This document shows, piece by piece, positions 1-8,019 of a stretch of DNA of 64,000 nucleotides; within the stretch, counting starts at the first letter, position 1, and each line of letters starts with the position of its first letter. The stretch is from Pseudomonadota bacterium (GTDB taxonomy: Bacteria; Pseudomonadota; Alphaproteobacteria; Caulobacterales; Caulobacteraceae). Made by a program: the position numbers and the translations under genes. The notes under the pieces were generated by a model. That model did no database searches and had not been told where the DNA came from. It was given only the letters and a program-made list of their open reading frames with translations. Location of the stretch: positions 1 to 64,000 of the forward strand of contig JAEWDF010000120.1 in assembly GCA_023390245.1 (NCBI GenBank), written 5' to 3'.

Positions 1-524
1 GCCCAGCGGTCGCGCGCGACGAACCGCAGCCGACGCGCGGCCGCATCCACCTCCAGCACCAGCCGGCCCAGCACGTCCTGGCCCAGGATCAGCGGCGCCG
101 CCAGTCCCTGCGGCCCCGCCAGCGGCCCCAGGCCCAGGATCGCCGCGCGCAGGCCTTGCAGCCGCAGGTCTCCGACCGCCACGTCCAGCGTCGTCCCGCG
201 GCCCATCTGGGCGTCGCCGCCCACGCCATAGGCGACCATCGGCAGAGGCGCGGCCTCGCTCAGCCCCATCGCCTCGAACAGGGCGCGGTCGATCACCGAA
301 TACTGCGCGCCGGAATCGACCAGGGCGCGGACCGGCCGGCCGTTCACCCGGGCCTCGACCGTCGGGGCGGCGGCGAGCGCCTCCGCGAAGGGCAGCCATT
401 CGGTGCGGCCGCCGGGCAGAACCACGTCCGGCTCGCGCCACAGCACATGGTCGCGCAGCCACCAGGCGCCGCCCACGCCGCCGGCGAGCAGGCCCAGCCG
501 GATCAGCAGGTCGCGTCGTCTCAT
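1..524 (-). CDS. Retropepsin-like aspartic protease, C-terminus cut by window edge
   Basis: The gene reads leftwards from an ATG at 524 and runs off the window start, so about 174 residues are visible. The N-terminus (MRRRDLLIRLGLLAGG) looks like a twin-arginine-style or membrane-anchor signal. Around residue 69 the motif LVDSGAQYSVID is the catalytic D-[ST]-G loop of retropepsin-like proteases, and further on comes LILGQDVLGR, a typical second family motif. Such proteins are usually periplasmic or membrane-anchored and act as dimers, since each chain carries a single D-T/S-G. Substrate unknown. Assignment to the clan AA family is good; the end of the gene is not seen. Confidence 0.8.
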   Translation of the reverse strand, partial: MRRRDLLIRLGLLAGGVGGAWWLRDHVLWREPDVVLPGGRTEWLPFAEALAAAPTVEARVNGRPVRALVDSGAQYSVIDRALFEAMGLSEAAPLPMVAYGVGGDAQMGRGTTLDVAVGDLRLQGLRAAILGLGPLAGPQGLAAPLILGQDVLGRLVLEVDAAARRLRFVARDRW

Positions 525-603
525 GCCCCTGACATGGACCGTCGCGATCTCGGACGCCAGCGACGCGGCGCCGCGCACGGGGCGAATGTCTCGGGAATGC
601 GCC

Positions 604-798
604 CTAGCCCGCCAGGGCCGGGCCGTAGATGGCGACCGCGGCCGCGAAGCCGACCGCCAGCATGGCCGCAGCCCCGGCGGCGAAGGCCGTGGCGGTGCGG
701 GCGCGGCGGCGGCGCATGCCACCCGGCTTGACCTGCCGCACGATGATGAACGGAGTCCGGCTGAAGGCTTCCGAGCCGATGATGTTGTGCTGGGACAA
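604..798 (-). CDS. Small single-pass membrane protein, probable TTG start
   Basis: The frame could start further upstream, but a TTG at 798 is preceded by a strong Shine-Dalgarno (AGGGGAGG, 5 bases before it) and gives a 64-residue protein beginning MSQHNIIGSEAF. A basic stretch (RRRRAR, near residue 29) is followed by a hydrophobic Ala-rich helix at about 38-58, so it is likely a single-pass inner-membrane protein with its N-terminus in the cytoplasm. I do not recognise the family. It lies 80 bases upstream of the aspartic protease on the same strand and may be cotranscribed with it. Reality rests mainly on the ribosome binding site and the sensible topology. Confidence 0.5.
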   Translation of the reverse strand: MSQHNIIGSEAFSRTPFIIVRQVKPGGMRRRRARTATAFAAGAAAMLAVGFAAAVAIYGPALAG

Positions 799-915
799 GG
801 ACGCCTCCCCTGACTGATCGCGCGAAGGGCGCAATCCGTCAGGGGGTTACGGCCATAAGATGGCGATCCGCGTTACCGGGGTCGCATCTTCGTCATCGTC
901 CGGGCGCGGAGGGGC

Positions 916-1464
916 CTAGCCGCAGAAGACCAGGCGGCCGCTGTAGGCGCGATAGTAGCCGCTGCCGGGATCGTAGGAGCGATAGGCCCTTCGGCACCAG
1001 GCGACGCGAGCCGGATCGCGACCGCCGCCCGCATAGGCGTAGCCATTGGTTGCGCCGCCCGGATAGACTAGGTCCGGCCGACCATAGGCGCCGGGATAGA
1101 CCCCCGCGCCCGAACCATAGCCGTAGCTGTAATTATACCCGTACCCGTAACCATGGGTCGGCCGCGCGCCATAGCCGCCGTAGCCATAGCCGCCGTAGCC
1201 ATAGTCATGGCCGGAGCTCCGATAGCCATGGGACCGCTGGGCGCGCCAGGGTTCGCCGCAGTCGTCGCGATTGGCGTCCCAGTAGCGGTCGCAGCGATAG
1301 TCGCCCGGCCGGTCCGCCTGGCCGTTGAAGTCGTACCGCCCGTAGCCGCGCCAGGACGAACCCTGGCCCGCGTAACCCTGGCTGTAGGGGCTGTAATAGA
1401 CCTGGGCGGCGGCCGGCACGGGCGACAGGACCAGCAGGGCGGCGGCGATCGAGGCGGTTCTCAT
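916..1464 (-). CDS. Secreted Gly/Tyr-rich protein with BA14K-like C-terminus
   Basis: An N-terminal signal peptide (residues 1-20, ending AAAQ) is followed by a low-complexity region very rich in Gly and Tyr (about residues 78-130, repeats of YGYGGYG type). The last 30 residues contain AWCRRAYRSYDPGSGYY and end in FCG. That resembles the short BA14K/lectin-like module (C-x-R-x-Y-R-S-Y-D) of small exported alphaproteobacterial proteins. The two C-terminal cysteines could form a disulfide. Function unknown; probably periplasmic or cell-surface. The repetitive middle is coding, not a separate DNA repeat. Confidence 0.7.
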   Translation of the reverse strand: MRTASIAAALLVLSPVPAAAQVYYSPYSQGYAGQGSSWRGYGRYDFNGQADRPGDYRCDRYWDANRDDCGEPWRAQRSHGYRSSGHDYGYGGYGYGGYGARPTHGYGYGYNYSYGYGSGAGVYPGAYGRPDLVYPGGATNGYAYAGGGRDPARVAWCRRAYRSYDPGSGYYRAYSGRLVFCG

Positions 1465-1533
1465 GGTTAACCCCTGGAGGCGGCCGTTGCGGCCGCGCGG
1501 GCGGATGACACGCGACTGGACGCTTACGGGACT

Positions 1534-2040
1534 CTAGAGGGTGACATTCACGACGCGGCCGCCGCGGGTGTCAACGTGACGCATCAGCACCAGCGGCGCC
1601 TCGCCGGCGGTGACCGGGACGATCAGGAACCAGCCGCCGTCGGGCAGGCCTGTGAAGGTGAAGCGGCCGCCCTGACAGGCGGTGGAGCGAACGTAGCCAC
1701 GATAGTCGGCGGCGGCCTCGCCCACGTCGCGGGCGCGCACCACGGCGGCCGGCACGGCGGCGCGGTCGGTCGAGCCGTACAGGGTGCGGAAGCGTGCGCG
1801 GGTGTAGGGGGTGTCGGGCGTCAGGCCGGCCGAGCCCACGCAGTCGAAGGTGTGGCCGTTCTCCGTATAGACGATGCGGCCCTCGATGGCCCCCTGGCCG
1901 GACTGTTGCGACCAGGCGAAGTCGCCCTCGCTGAAGGCGGCGGATCCGGCGACGGGACCGGACGGGGCGTAGGGGGTGGTGGCGCAGGCGGCCAGGGCGG
2001 CGGCCGAAAGGACGGCGGCGGCGAGGGGGCGGATCGACAT
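1534..2040 (-). CDS. Putative lipoprotein with carboxypeptidase-regulatory-like fold
   Basis: The first 19 residues form a lipoprotein signal (hydrophobic stretch ending LAAC, Cys19 as the lipidated residue). The body (168 residues in total) has a beta-rich pattern ending GRFTFTGLPDGGWFLIVPVTAG, which resembles the carboxypeptidase-regulatory (CNA-B-like) sandwich seen in many exported proteins. Two cysteines in the mature part (TFDCVG and STACQG) could pair. It is monocistronic, with a good Shine-Dalgarno (GGAGGAAGCC) before the ATG at 2040, and divergent from ilvA. No enzymatic motif is visible, so function is unknown. Confidence 0.65.
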   Translation of the reverse strand: MSIRPLAAAVLSAAALAACATTPYAPSGPVAGSAAFSEGDFAWSQQSGQGAIEGRIVYTENGHTFDCVGSAGLTPDTPYTRARFRTLYGSTDRAAVPAAVVRARDVGEAAADYRGYVRSTACQGGRFTFTGLPDGGWFLIVPVTAGEAPLVLMRHVDTRGGRVVNVTL

Positions 2041-2234
2041 GGCTTCCTCCGGAGACTGGGGCGACGCCCCATGACGCGACCGCGTGGGGGCGCGACCGGC
2101 CCGACTATCGCACGGGCGATAACGCGACTTCCACGGTCAAGGTTGCAGCCTCTGGACCCGGCGCCGACAACGCGCGAAACAGGGCGCGCAAAATCCGCCC
2201 GGCCGGACGCGCCGGCGAACATGGAAACGCTCAG

Positions 2235-3437
2235 ATGCCCGTCGCCTTCGAGGATATTCAGGCCGCCCGCGCCCGGATCGCGGGTCAGGTCGACCACACG
2301 CCCGCCCGCCATTCCCGCAAGCTGTCGCAACTGACCGGGGCCGAGGTATGGGTGAAGTTCGACAATCTGCACTTCACCGGCAGCTTCAAGGAGCGCGGAG
2401 CGTTGAACCGGCTGCTGTTGCTGAGCCCGGAGGAGCGCAGGCGCGGCGTCGTCGCCGCCTCGGCTGGCAACCACGCCCAGGCCCTGGCCTATCACGGCGG
2501 CCGGCTGGGCGTGCCGGTGACCATCGTCATGCCCGAGGGCACCCCCTTCGCCAAGATCAACGGCACGCGTTCGCATGGGGCGACAGTCGTGATCCACGGC
2601 CTGGACTTCACCGGATCGACCGAAGAGGCCAAGCGGCTGGAGGCGGAGAAGGGCTATGTCTTCGTCTCCGCCTTCGACGACGAGGGCATCGTCGCCGGCC
2701 AGGGCGTCTGCGCCATGGAATTCCTGGAGGACGCGCCGGAAATCGAGGCCCTGCTCATCCCCATCGGCGGCGGCGGGCTGATCGCCGGCTGCGCCATCGC
2801 CGCCAAGGCCATGCGGCCGGACGTGAAGGTGTTCGGGGTCGAGGCCGCCCGCTACCCCTCCTTCACCGCCAAGCGGGCCGGCAAGCCGCCGGTCTGCACC
2901 GGCCAGACCATCGCCGAGGGCATCGCCATCAAGGCGGTGGGCGACATCCCCTTCGCCTTGGCCAACGACCTGATCGACGACGTCTTCGTCTGCGAGGAGG
3001 CGGACTTCGAGCGTGGCGTCTCCTTCATGGCGACGCTGGAGAAGACGGTGGCCGAGGGCGCCGGGGCCGGCGGCCTGGCGGCGCTGCTGGCCAATCCGGA
3101 GCGGTTCAAGGGCATGAAGGTCGGGATCGAGCTGACCGGCGGCAACATCGACGCGCGGATGCTGGCCGTGGTGCTGAACCGCGAGATGGTGCGCGAGCGG
3201 CGCCTGATCGTCTATCGCATCCTGGGCGACGACCGGCCGGGCATGCTGTCGGCCATGGCGGCGGTGATCGGCGGCCTGGGCGGCAACATCATCGACGTGG
3301 TCCACAACCGCCTGGCCCTGGACGTTCCGGCCAAGGGGGCCGAGTTCGACATCATGGTCGAAACGCGCGATAGCGCCCACGCCGACGAGATCGGCGCGGC
3401 GTTGAAGGACCGGGGATATGAACTTCGCATGGGCTAG
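2235..3437 (+). CDS. ilvA: Threonine ammonia-lyase with C-terminal ACT domain
   Basis: This PLP enzyme (400 residues) deaminates threonine to 2-oxobutanoate, the first step towards isoleucine or a catabolic route. The PLP-binding lysine is Lys52 in SFKERGA, with the substrate-binding SAGNH (76-80) and the phosphate-binding glycine loop GGGGLIAG (178-185). Residues from about 323 to the end form a single ACT domain (YRILGDDRPGMLSAMAAV). This arrangement is that of the shorter single-ACT lyases, not the two-domain IlvA of E. coli, so allosteric control may differ. The FKBP gene begins inside its last 20 bases, which suggests translational coupling. Confidence 0.93.
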   Translation: MPVAFEDIQAARARIAGQVDHTPARHSRKLSQLTGAEVWVKFDNLHFTGSFKERGALNRLLLLSPEERRRGVVAASAGNHAQALAYHGGRLGVPVTIVMPEGTPFAKINGTRSHGATVVIHGLDFTGSTEEAKRLEAEKGYVFVSAFDDEGIVAGQGVCAMEFLEDAPEIEALLIPIGGGGLIAGCAIAAKAMRPDVKVFGVEAARYPSFTAKRAGKPPVCTGQTIAEGIAIKAVGDIPFALANDLIDDVFVCEEADFERGVSFMATLEKTVAEGAGAGGLAALLANPERFKGMKVGIELTGGNIDARMLAVVLNREMVRERRLIVYRILGDDRPGMLSAMAAVIGGLGGNIIDVVHNRLALDVPAKGAEFDIMVETRDSAHADEIGAALKDRGYELRMG

Positions 3438-3939
3438 GGCGGCCGGACTGGCCGTCCTTCTGCTGGCGGGCTGCCAGCGCCAGACGGCGCCGGTCGATCC
3501 CGAGGCCGGCAAGGCTGAAGCCGCCGCCTTCATGGACCGGAACGCCCGCGCCGACGGCGTCCACGCCCTGCCCAGCGGCCTGCAGTACAAGGTCGTCCAG
3601 TCCGGCCCGGCCGGCGGCGAAAGCCCGGACCGCAACGATCTGGTCAAGGTCGAGTACGAGGGCAAGCTGACCGACGACACCGTCTTCGACAGCTCCTTCG
3701 CGCGCGGCGCGCCGGCGATCTTCACGCCCGAGACGGTGGTGCCCGGCTGGACCGAGGCGCTGCAGAAGATGCGCGTGGGCGACGAATGGATCCTCTATGT
3801 GCCGCCGGCCCTGGGCTATGGCGAGGTCGGGGGCGGAAGCGCCATCCCGCCGAACGCGGTGCTGATCTTCCGCCTGAAGCTGCTGGACATCGCCCGCGTC
3901 CCGGGCGGCGGAGGCAGCGGCCCCGTCGCGATGGGGTGA
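3418..3939 (+). CDS. FKBP-type peptidyl-prolyl isomerase, lipoprotein
   Basis: A lipoprotein signal ends in LLLAGC (Cys19), so the protein is predicted to be anchored facing the periplasm. Residues about 50-160 form one FKBP domain: [18 protein letters not shown], then [18 protein letters not shown] and [10 protein letters not shown], all hallmark strands and loops of the fold. It should speed cis-trans isomerisation of prolyl bonds during folding of exported proteins. The ATG lies within the 3' end of ilvA (overlap 20 bases in another frame). A Gly-rich tail (GGGGSG) ends the protein, and a long palindromic repeat follows. Confidence 0.9.
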   Translation: MNFAWARAAGLAVLLLAGCQRQTAPVDPEAGKAEAAAFMDRNARADGVHALPSGLQYKVVQSGPAGGESPDRNDLVKVEYEGKLTDDTVFDSSFARGAPAIFTPETVVPGWTEALQKMRVGDEWILYVPPALGYGEVGGGSAIPPNAVLIFRLKLLDIARVPGGGGSGPVAMG

Positions 3940-3947
3940 CGCCCTTG

Positions 3948-4075
3948 TCTCCTCCCCACGCAGTGGGGAGGGGGACCGCGAAGCGGTGGAGGGGCTCTTG
4001 AAGCGGCTCCGACGTAAGAACCCCTCCGTCTCTCCGCTGCGCTCCGAGCCACCTCCCCACTCCGTGGGGAGGAGA
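3948..4075. repeat. Long compound palindromic intergenic repeat
   Basis: This element lies between the convergent FKBP and queG genes. The left part (3948 to about 3974) and right part (about 4050-4075) each contain a CTCCCCAC...GTGGGGAG hairpin. The outer arms TCTCCTCCCCA and TGGGGAGGAGA are also inverse to each other, so the whole 128 bases can fold into one branched structure. Inner GGAGGGG/CCCCTCC stretches pair too. The form is that of dispersed palindromic elements common in intergenic DNA of this bacterial group. It may serve as a bidirectional transcription stop. No other copy is seen in this window. Confidence 0.7.
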
Positions 4076-4082
4076 CGCTGGA

Positions 4083-5195
4083 TTAGGCGAGGCGGGTCCA
4101 TTCGGTCAGCACGTCGGGATCGCTCTCAGGACTTTCCGCACGCAGGACCGTGAACGCCTCGGGCGTCATCAGGCGCGACAGGGCCCAGACCGCCGCGCCG
4201 CGCACCAGCGGCGACGGATCGTCCAGCCGCGCCTGCGTGACCGGGATCAGCGTGGAATCGTCCGAATTGCCGATGGCATAGAGGACATTCCTCAGGAAAC
4301 GGTCGCGGCCGATCCGCTTGACCGGGCTCTTGGCGAACAGGGCGCGGAAGGCGGCGTCGTCCAGCACCGCCAGGTCGGCGAGCTGCGGCGCGGCCAGGGT
4401 CGGGCGGGGCTGAAGACGGATCTCGCGCGCCGCCTGGGCGAACTTGTTCCAGGGACAGGCGGCCAGGCAGTCGTCGCAGCCGTAGAGGCGCGACCCTGTC
4501 GCCAGGCGGAACTCGACCGGCCAGGGGTCGGCGTATTCGATGGTCAGATAGGACAGGCAGCGCCGGGCGTCGAGCTGGAACGGTGCGGGGAAGGCGCGGG
4601 TGGGGCAGGCGTCCAGGCAGGCGGTGCAGCGGCCGCAATGCTCGGTCTCGGGCGCATCCGGCTCGATCTCCGCGGCGGTCAGGATCACGCCCAGGAACAG
4701 CCAGTTGCCGTGCTCCCGGCTGAGCAGATTGGTGTGCTTGCCCTGCCAGCCCAGGCCGGCGCGCTGGGCCAGCGGCTTTTCCATCAGGGGGGCGGTGTCG
4801 ACGAAGACCTTGACGTCCTGGCCCTGGCGCGCCGCGATCTGGCCGGCCAGCGTCTTCAGCCGGCCCTTGATGAGTTCGTGATAGTCGTCGCCGCGCGCAT
4901 AGACCGAGATGTAGCCGGCCGAGCAGTCCCGAAGCTGCTCCAGCGGATTCTCGTCGGGACCATAGTTCAGGCCCAGGACGATGGCGGTCCGGGCCCCGTC
5001 CCACATGGCGGTCGGGTGCTGGCGGCGGTCCAGCGTCGTCTCCATCCAGCCCATGTCGCCGTGCCGGCCCTCGTCGACGAAGGCGCGCAGCCGCGCGCCC
5101 GCGGGCCAGGCGTCGGTCGCCGAGGCGAAGCGGCAGGCGTCGAAGCCGAGATCGGCCGCGCGCTGGCGGATGAAGGTTTTCAGACGGTCGCTCAA
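4083..5195 (-). CDS. queG: Epoxyqueuosine reductase QueG
   Basis: QueG reduces epoxyqueuosine to queuosine in tRNA anticodons, using cobalamin and two [4Fe-4S] clusters. The two cluster motifs are visible: [15 protein letters not shown] and [11 protein letters not shown]. Upstream is the substrate/cobalamin region ([19 protein letters not shown]), and the C-terminus has a HEAT-like repeat ([15 protein letters not shown]). The chosen TTG start at 5195 gives 370 residues beginning [18 protein letters not shown], matching the usual N-terminus. An ATG at 5246 with a good Shine-Dalgarno (GGAAGGA) would add 17 residues and is a real alternative. The next upstream gene on this strand is a GNAT acetyltransferase. 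Confidence 0.92.
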   Translation of the reverse strand: MSDRLKTFIRQRAADLGFDACRFASATDAWPAGARLRAFVDEGRHGDMGWMETTLDRRQHPTAMWDGARTAIVLGLNYGPDENPLEQLRDCSAGYISVYARGDDYHELIKGRLKTLAGQIAARQGQDVKVFVDTAPLMEKPLAQRAGLGWQGKHTNLLSREHGNWLFLGVILTAAEIEPDAPETEHCGRCTACLDACPTRAFPAPFQLDARRCLSYLTIEYADPWPVEFRLATGSRLYGCDDCLAACPWNKFAQAAREIRLQPRPTLAAPQLADLAVLDDAAFRALFAKSPVKRIGRDRFLRNVLYAIGNSDDSTLIPVTQARLDDPSPLVRGAAVWALSRLMTPEAFTVLRAESPESDPDVLTEWTRLA

Positions 5196-5287
5196 GCCCG
5201 CGCCCTTAGCACGATCCCGGGCCGATCGGCGCGCGTTTCCACGCATCTGGCGCCGTCCTTCCGGGGCGTCCGAAGGACGATCGGGGT

Positions 5288-5821
5288 CTAGGCCATCCAC
5301 ACCATCATGCGGGTGTCGGCGATCGCGCCCCGCGCCAGGCTCCAGGCCGGGCGGGTCTCGCCGGTGTAGAGGAAGCCCGCCTTCTCCAGGACGCGGCCCG
5401 AGGCTGGGTTGTCGGCGAAATGGCCGGCGAGCAGCGCCCTGCGCCGCCACTTGCGGCTGGCCCAGACCAGGGCGCCCTCCAGCGCCTCGGTGGCGAAGCC
5501 CCGGCCCCAGAACTCGCGGCCGATCCAATAGCCGGTCTCCGGCACGTGGTCCTCGCCCTCGTACAGGCCGATGACGCCGACCGGGCCGATGTCCTCGTGT
5601 TCGATGACGAAGGTGTTGGCGCGCGCCGGGTCCTGGGCGGCCACCTGGAGGACGAAATCCTCGGCGTCGCCCATGCGGAACGGGTGCGGCATGCGCTTGG
5701 TCATGCGGGCGATGTCGATGTCGTTGGCCAGGGCCGCGATGCGGGGCGCATCCTGCGGCGCGGGCGCGCGCAGGGTCAGACGCCGCGTCTCCACGACGGG
5801 AGAGGTCTCGATGACGCACAT
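5288..5821 (-). CDS. GNAT N-acetyltransferase, RimJ/RimL type
   Basis: The 177-residue protein starts MCVIETSPVVETRRLTLRAP. It has the RimJ/RimL-type layout: an opening substrate strand, the acetyl-CoA-binding segment GYWIGREFWGRGFATEAL (about residues 110-127), and the NPASGRVLEKAGF motif near the end. It transfers an acetyl group from acetyl-CoA to an amine, possibly a ribosomal protein N-terminus. The location just after rplU-rpmA fits that, but the substrate is inferred only. A hairpin terminator separates it from rpmA, so it may have its own weak promoter or depend on read-through. Confidence 0.85.
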   Translation of the reverse strand: MCVIETSPVVETRRLTLRAPAPQDAPRIAALANDIDIARMTKRMPHPFRMGDAEDFVLQVAAQDPARANTFVIEHEDIGPVGVIGLYEGEDHVPETGYWIGREFWGRGFATEALEGALVWASRKWRRRALLAGHFADNPASGRVLEKAGFLYTGETRPAWSLARGAIADTRMMVWMA

Positions 5822-5891
5822 GGTTTTCGCCTCATGGTCCGGACCGCCTCCTTGGAGGGCTCGGGCGGTCTTCGAGGCGGGGAAACGCAAA

Positions 5892-5919
5892 CGGGGAGCC
5901 TGGTGATCCAGACTCCCCG
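5892..5919 (-). terminator. Hairpin terminator after rpmA
   Basis: A 7-base stem CGGGGAG/CTCCCCG encloses a second short stem (CTGG/CCAG) with a TGAT loop. Read on the minus strand it is followed by TTTGCGTTT. It lies 68 bases beyond the rpmA stop codon and fits intrinsic termination of the rplU-rpmA transcript. Confidence 0.7.
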
Positions 5920-5987
5920 CGGAATATTTTCCCTGGTCCGGATCGGCTGCTGGAGGAGCAACGCGATCCGGTGAAATCCAGCTCGCG

Positions 5988-6272
5988 TTACTCGGCGGCC
6001 ATGGCCTGAGCGTCGTCGTTGGCCGCGAGGATCGACACGTAACAACGGCCGCCACGCTTGGTGGTGAATTTCACCGCGCCATTGGTCAGGGCGAACAGGG
6101 TGTGATCGCGGCCCATGCCGATGTTCTCACCCGGGTGGAAGGTGGTGCCGCGCTGACGCACGATGATGTTGCCGGCCAGCACGCGCTCGCCGCCGAACTT
6201 CTTCACGCCCAGGCGCTTCGACTCGGAGTCGCGACCGTTGCGCGACGAACCGCCGGATTTCTTGTGAGCCAT
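5988..6272 (-). CDS. rpmA: 50S ribosomal protein bL27
   Basis: This 94-residue protein begins [19 protein letters not shown], the conserved bL27 N-terminus whose flexible tail reaches the peptidyl-transferase centre, followed by [22 protein letters not shown] and [18 protein letters not shown]. Length is normal. There is no cleavable N-terminal extension of the Firmicutes type. It follows rplU by 99 bases and shares its promoter; a hairpin terminator lies downstream. The C-terminus ([12 protein letters not shown]) is slightly longer than in E. coli. Confidence 0.98.
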   Translation of the reverse strand: MAHKKSGGSSRNGRDSESKRLGVKKFGGERVLAGNIIVRQRGTTFHPGENIGMGRDHTLFALTNGAVKFTTKRGGRCYVSILAANDDAQAMAAE

Positions 6273-6371
6273 CTTGTCGCTCCGCTCTTTCCTAAGCGTC
6301 CTGCCGGCCTTTCGGCCTGTTTGAGGACGCTCCTTATATCATGTGGCGCCGGGGAGACGCCGGTGAATGTC

Positions 6372-6968
6372 TTACGCCTCGTCGCCCTTGGCGGCGGCCT
6401 TCTTGGCCGGAGCCTTCTTGGCGGCGGGCTTGGCCTCGGCCTTGGGCGCGGCGGCCTTCTTGGCGGCCGGCTTCTTGGCCGGGGTCGAGCTTTCGACCAC
6501 GGCGGCCTTGACGTCGGCGCCCTTGGCTTCGGTCACCACCGTCTCGGTCGAACCGATCGAGGAGGTCGCCCCACGGGTGGCCAAGCCCCGCGCGCGCAGG
6601 TCGATCTCGGCCTTGGTCAGCAGCTCGACCTTGCCGTCCCACTTGGCCTTCTCGCCGGCGCCTTCGATGCCGGTGATGCGCAGGACCGATTCCATCTGGC
6701 GATGGCCGTTGGTGCGGCGATAGCCCTGGCGACGGGTCTTCTTGAAGATCTTAACCTTCTCGCCCTTGCGGGTCTCGATCAGCGTCGCGCCGACGAAGGC
6801 GCCGTCGATCAGCGGGGCGCCCAGGGTCACGCCCTTGTCGCCGCCCAGCATCAGGACGCTGTCGAACTTCAGCTCCGCGCCGGCGTCGCCGTCGAGCTTT
6901 TCGACCACGATGGTGTCGCCCGGTTGGACCCGGTACTGCTTGCCGCCGGTCTTGATCACCGCGTACAT
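6372..6968 (-). CDS. rplU: 50S ribosomal protein bL21 with long Ala/Lys-rich tail
   Basis: Residues 1 to about 103 are a complete bL21: MYAVIKTGGKQYRVQPGDT at the start and KIFKKTRRQGYRRTNGHRQ near residues 74-92, the 23S rRNA-binding surface. The protein then continues for about 95 more residues, ending in a low-complexity tail of repeated PAAKKA/PAKKA units like those in histone H1-like bacterial proteins. E. coli bL21 is 103 residues, so this is about twice as long. It is first in the rplU-rpmA operon behind a near-consensus promoter. Confidence 0.97.
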   Translation of the reverse strand: MYAVIKTGGKQYRVQPGDTIVVEKLDGDAGAELKFDSVLMLGGDKGVTLGAPLIDGAFVGATLIETRKGEKVKIFKKTRRQGYRRTNGHRQMESVLRITGIEGAGEKAKWDGKVELLTKAEIDLRARGLATRGATSSIGSTETVVTEAKGADVKAAVVESSTPAKKPAAKKAAAPKAEAKPAAKKAPAKKAAAKGDEA

Positions 6969-7038
6969 GTTGAAGCCTCAGCGCAAACGCAAAAAAGAGT
7001 GCGCCCGCCGGGAGGACCCGCGGGCGAAGAGGCGGCGA

Positions 7039-7066
7039 CATATACGGAAGGCCGCCCCCGAGTCAA
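7039..7066 (-). promoter_or_regulatory. Promoter of rplU-rpmA
   Basis: On the minus strand TTGACT (7066-7061) and TATATG (7044-7039) are separated by 16 bases, a good housekeeping -35/-10 pair. It lies about 70 bases upstream of the rplU ATG. Seen directly in the sequence; use in vivo is inferred. Confidence 0.7.
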
Positions 7067-7102
7067 CGCGAAAGCGGCCCTTTTCGCCCGATGACGCGCG
7101 CG

Positions 7103-7954
7103 TCAGGCGCCGCCGAAGGTGTCGCAGGCCGTCGGATCGCCCGACTGATAGCCGCGCTGCAACCACTGCATCCGCTGGGCCGACGAGCCGTGGGTGAAGC
7201 TTTCGGGCGAGACGCGGCCGCCGCCGCGCCCCTGCAAGGCGTCGTCGCCGATGGCCTGGGCGGTCTTCATCCCCGCCTCGAAGTCGCCCGGCTCCAGCGC
7301 CACCTCCCCGTTCGAGACCGCCGCCGCATTGGCGGCCCAGACGCCGGCGTAGCAGTCGGCCTGGAGCTCCAGCGCCACCGAATACTGGTTGGATTCCGCC
7401 TCTCCCCGCGCCCGCTGCTGGGCCTGGCGCACCTGGTCGGAGGTTCCGGTCAGGGTCTGGACGTGATGGCCGAATTCGTGGGCGATGACATAGGCCTTGG
7501 CGAAATCGGCGCTGGAGCCGCCCAGCCGGTCCAGTTCCCGCCAGAACCCGAGGTCCAGATAGACCGTCCGGTCCGTCGGGCAATAGAAGGGGCCCATCGC
7601 CGCCTGGCCGTAGCCGCAGCCGGTCGACGTGCCCTGTTCGTAGATCACCACCTTCGGCGGCTGGTAGCCGCGCAGCTTCCGCGTCCAGACATCGTTGATG
7701 TTGGTGCCGATCACGTCGACGAAGCGGCCGGCCTGGTCCTCGGGCGTGCCGACCTGGCCCTGCTGCTCCTGGGCGCCGACGCCGCCCAGCGAACTGGCCA
7801 GTTGCTGGGTCGTGGACGGGTCGATGCCGAAGAACAGATAGCCGAGCAGGGCTATGACCCCGACGCCGATGCCGCCGCCGGCGATGGCGCCGCCGCCCAG
7901 CCCGCGCCGATCCTCGATTCCTCCGCCGCCCGAGCGGCCGCCTGTCCAGCGCAT
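7103..7954 (-). CDS. Neutral zinc metallopeptidase, YpfJ family
   Basis: The protein has 283 residues. A Gly-rich N-terminus (MRWTGGRSGGGGIEDRRG) precedes one transmembrane helix (about 22-43), so the catalytic domain is probably periplasmic. The zinc-binding motif HEFGHH lies at 159-164 (AKAYVIAHEFGHHVQTLTG), followed by ALELQADCYAGVWA with the third zinc ligand region, and QRMQWLQRGYQSGD near the end. These features match the YpfJ/KPN_02809 family of putative neutral metallopeptidases. Physiological substrate is unknown. Monocistronic, reading towards rplU. Confidence 0.88.
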   Translation of the reverse strand: MRWTGGRSGGGGIEDRRGLGGGAIAGGGIGVGVIALLGYLFFGIDPSTTQQLASSLGGVGAQEQQGQVGTPEDQAGRFVDVIGTNINDVWTRKLRGYQPPKVVIYEQGTSTGCGYGQAAMGPFYCPTDRTVYLDLGFWRELDRLGGSSADFAKAYVIAHEFGHHVQTLTGTSDQVRQAQQRARGEAESNQYSVALELQADCYAGVWAANAAAVSNGEVALEPGDFEAGMKTAQAIGDDALQGRGGGRVSPESFTHGSSAQRMQWLQRGYQSGDPTACDTFGGA

Positions 7955-8019
7955 CCCAGCATCTCCGACTTGCTCGAACCAAAGCTAAGCCGGAACGCGG
8001 GTCGAGGGGAAGGGATGCG

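Noticed and set aside
1100..1230. Short tandem repeats resembling a repeat array
   Set aside because: They encode the Gly/Tyr-rich stretch of a secreted protein and lack spacers, so this is not CRISPR or a separate DNA repeat.
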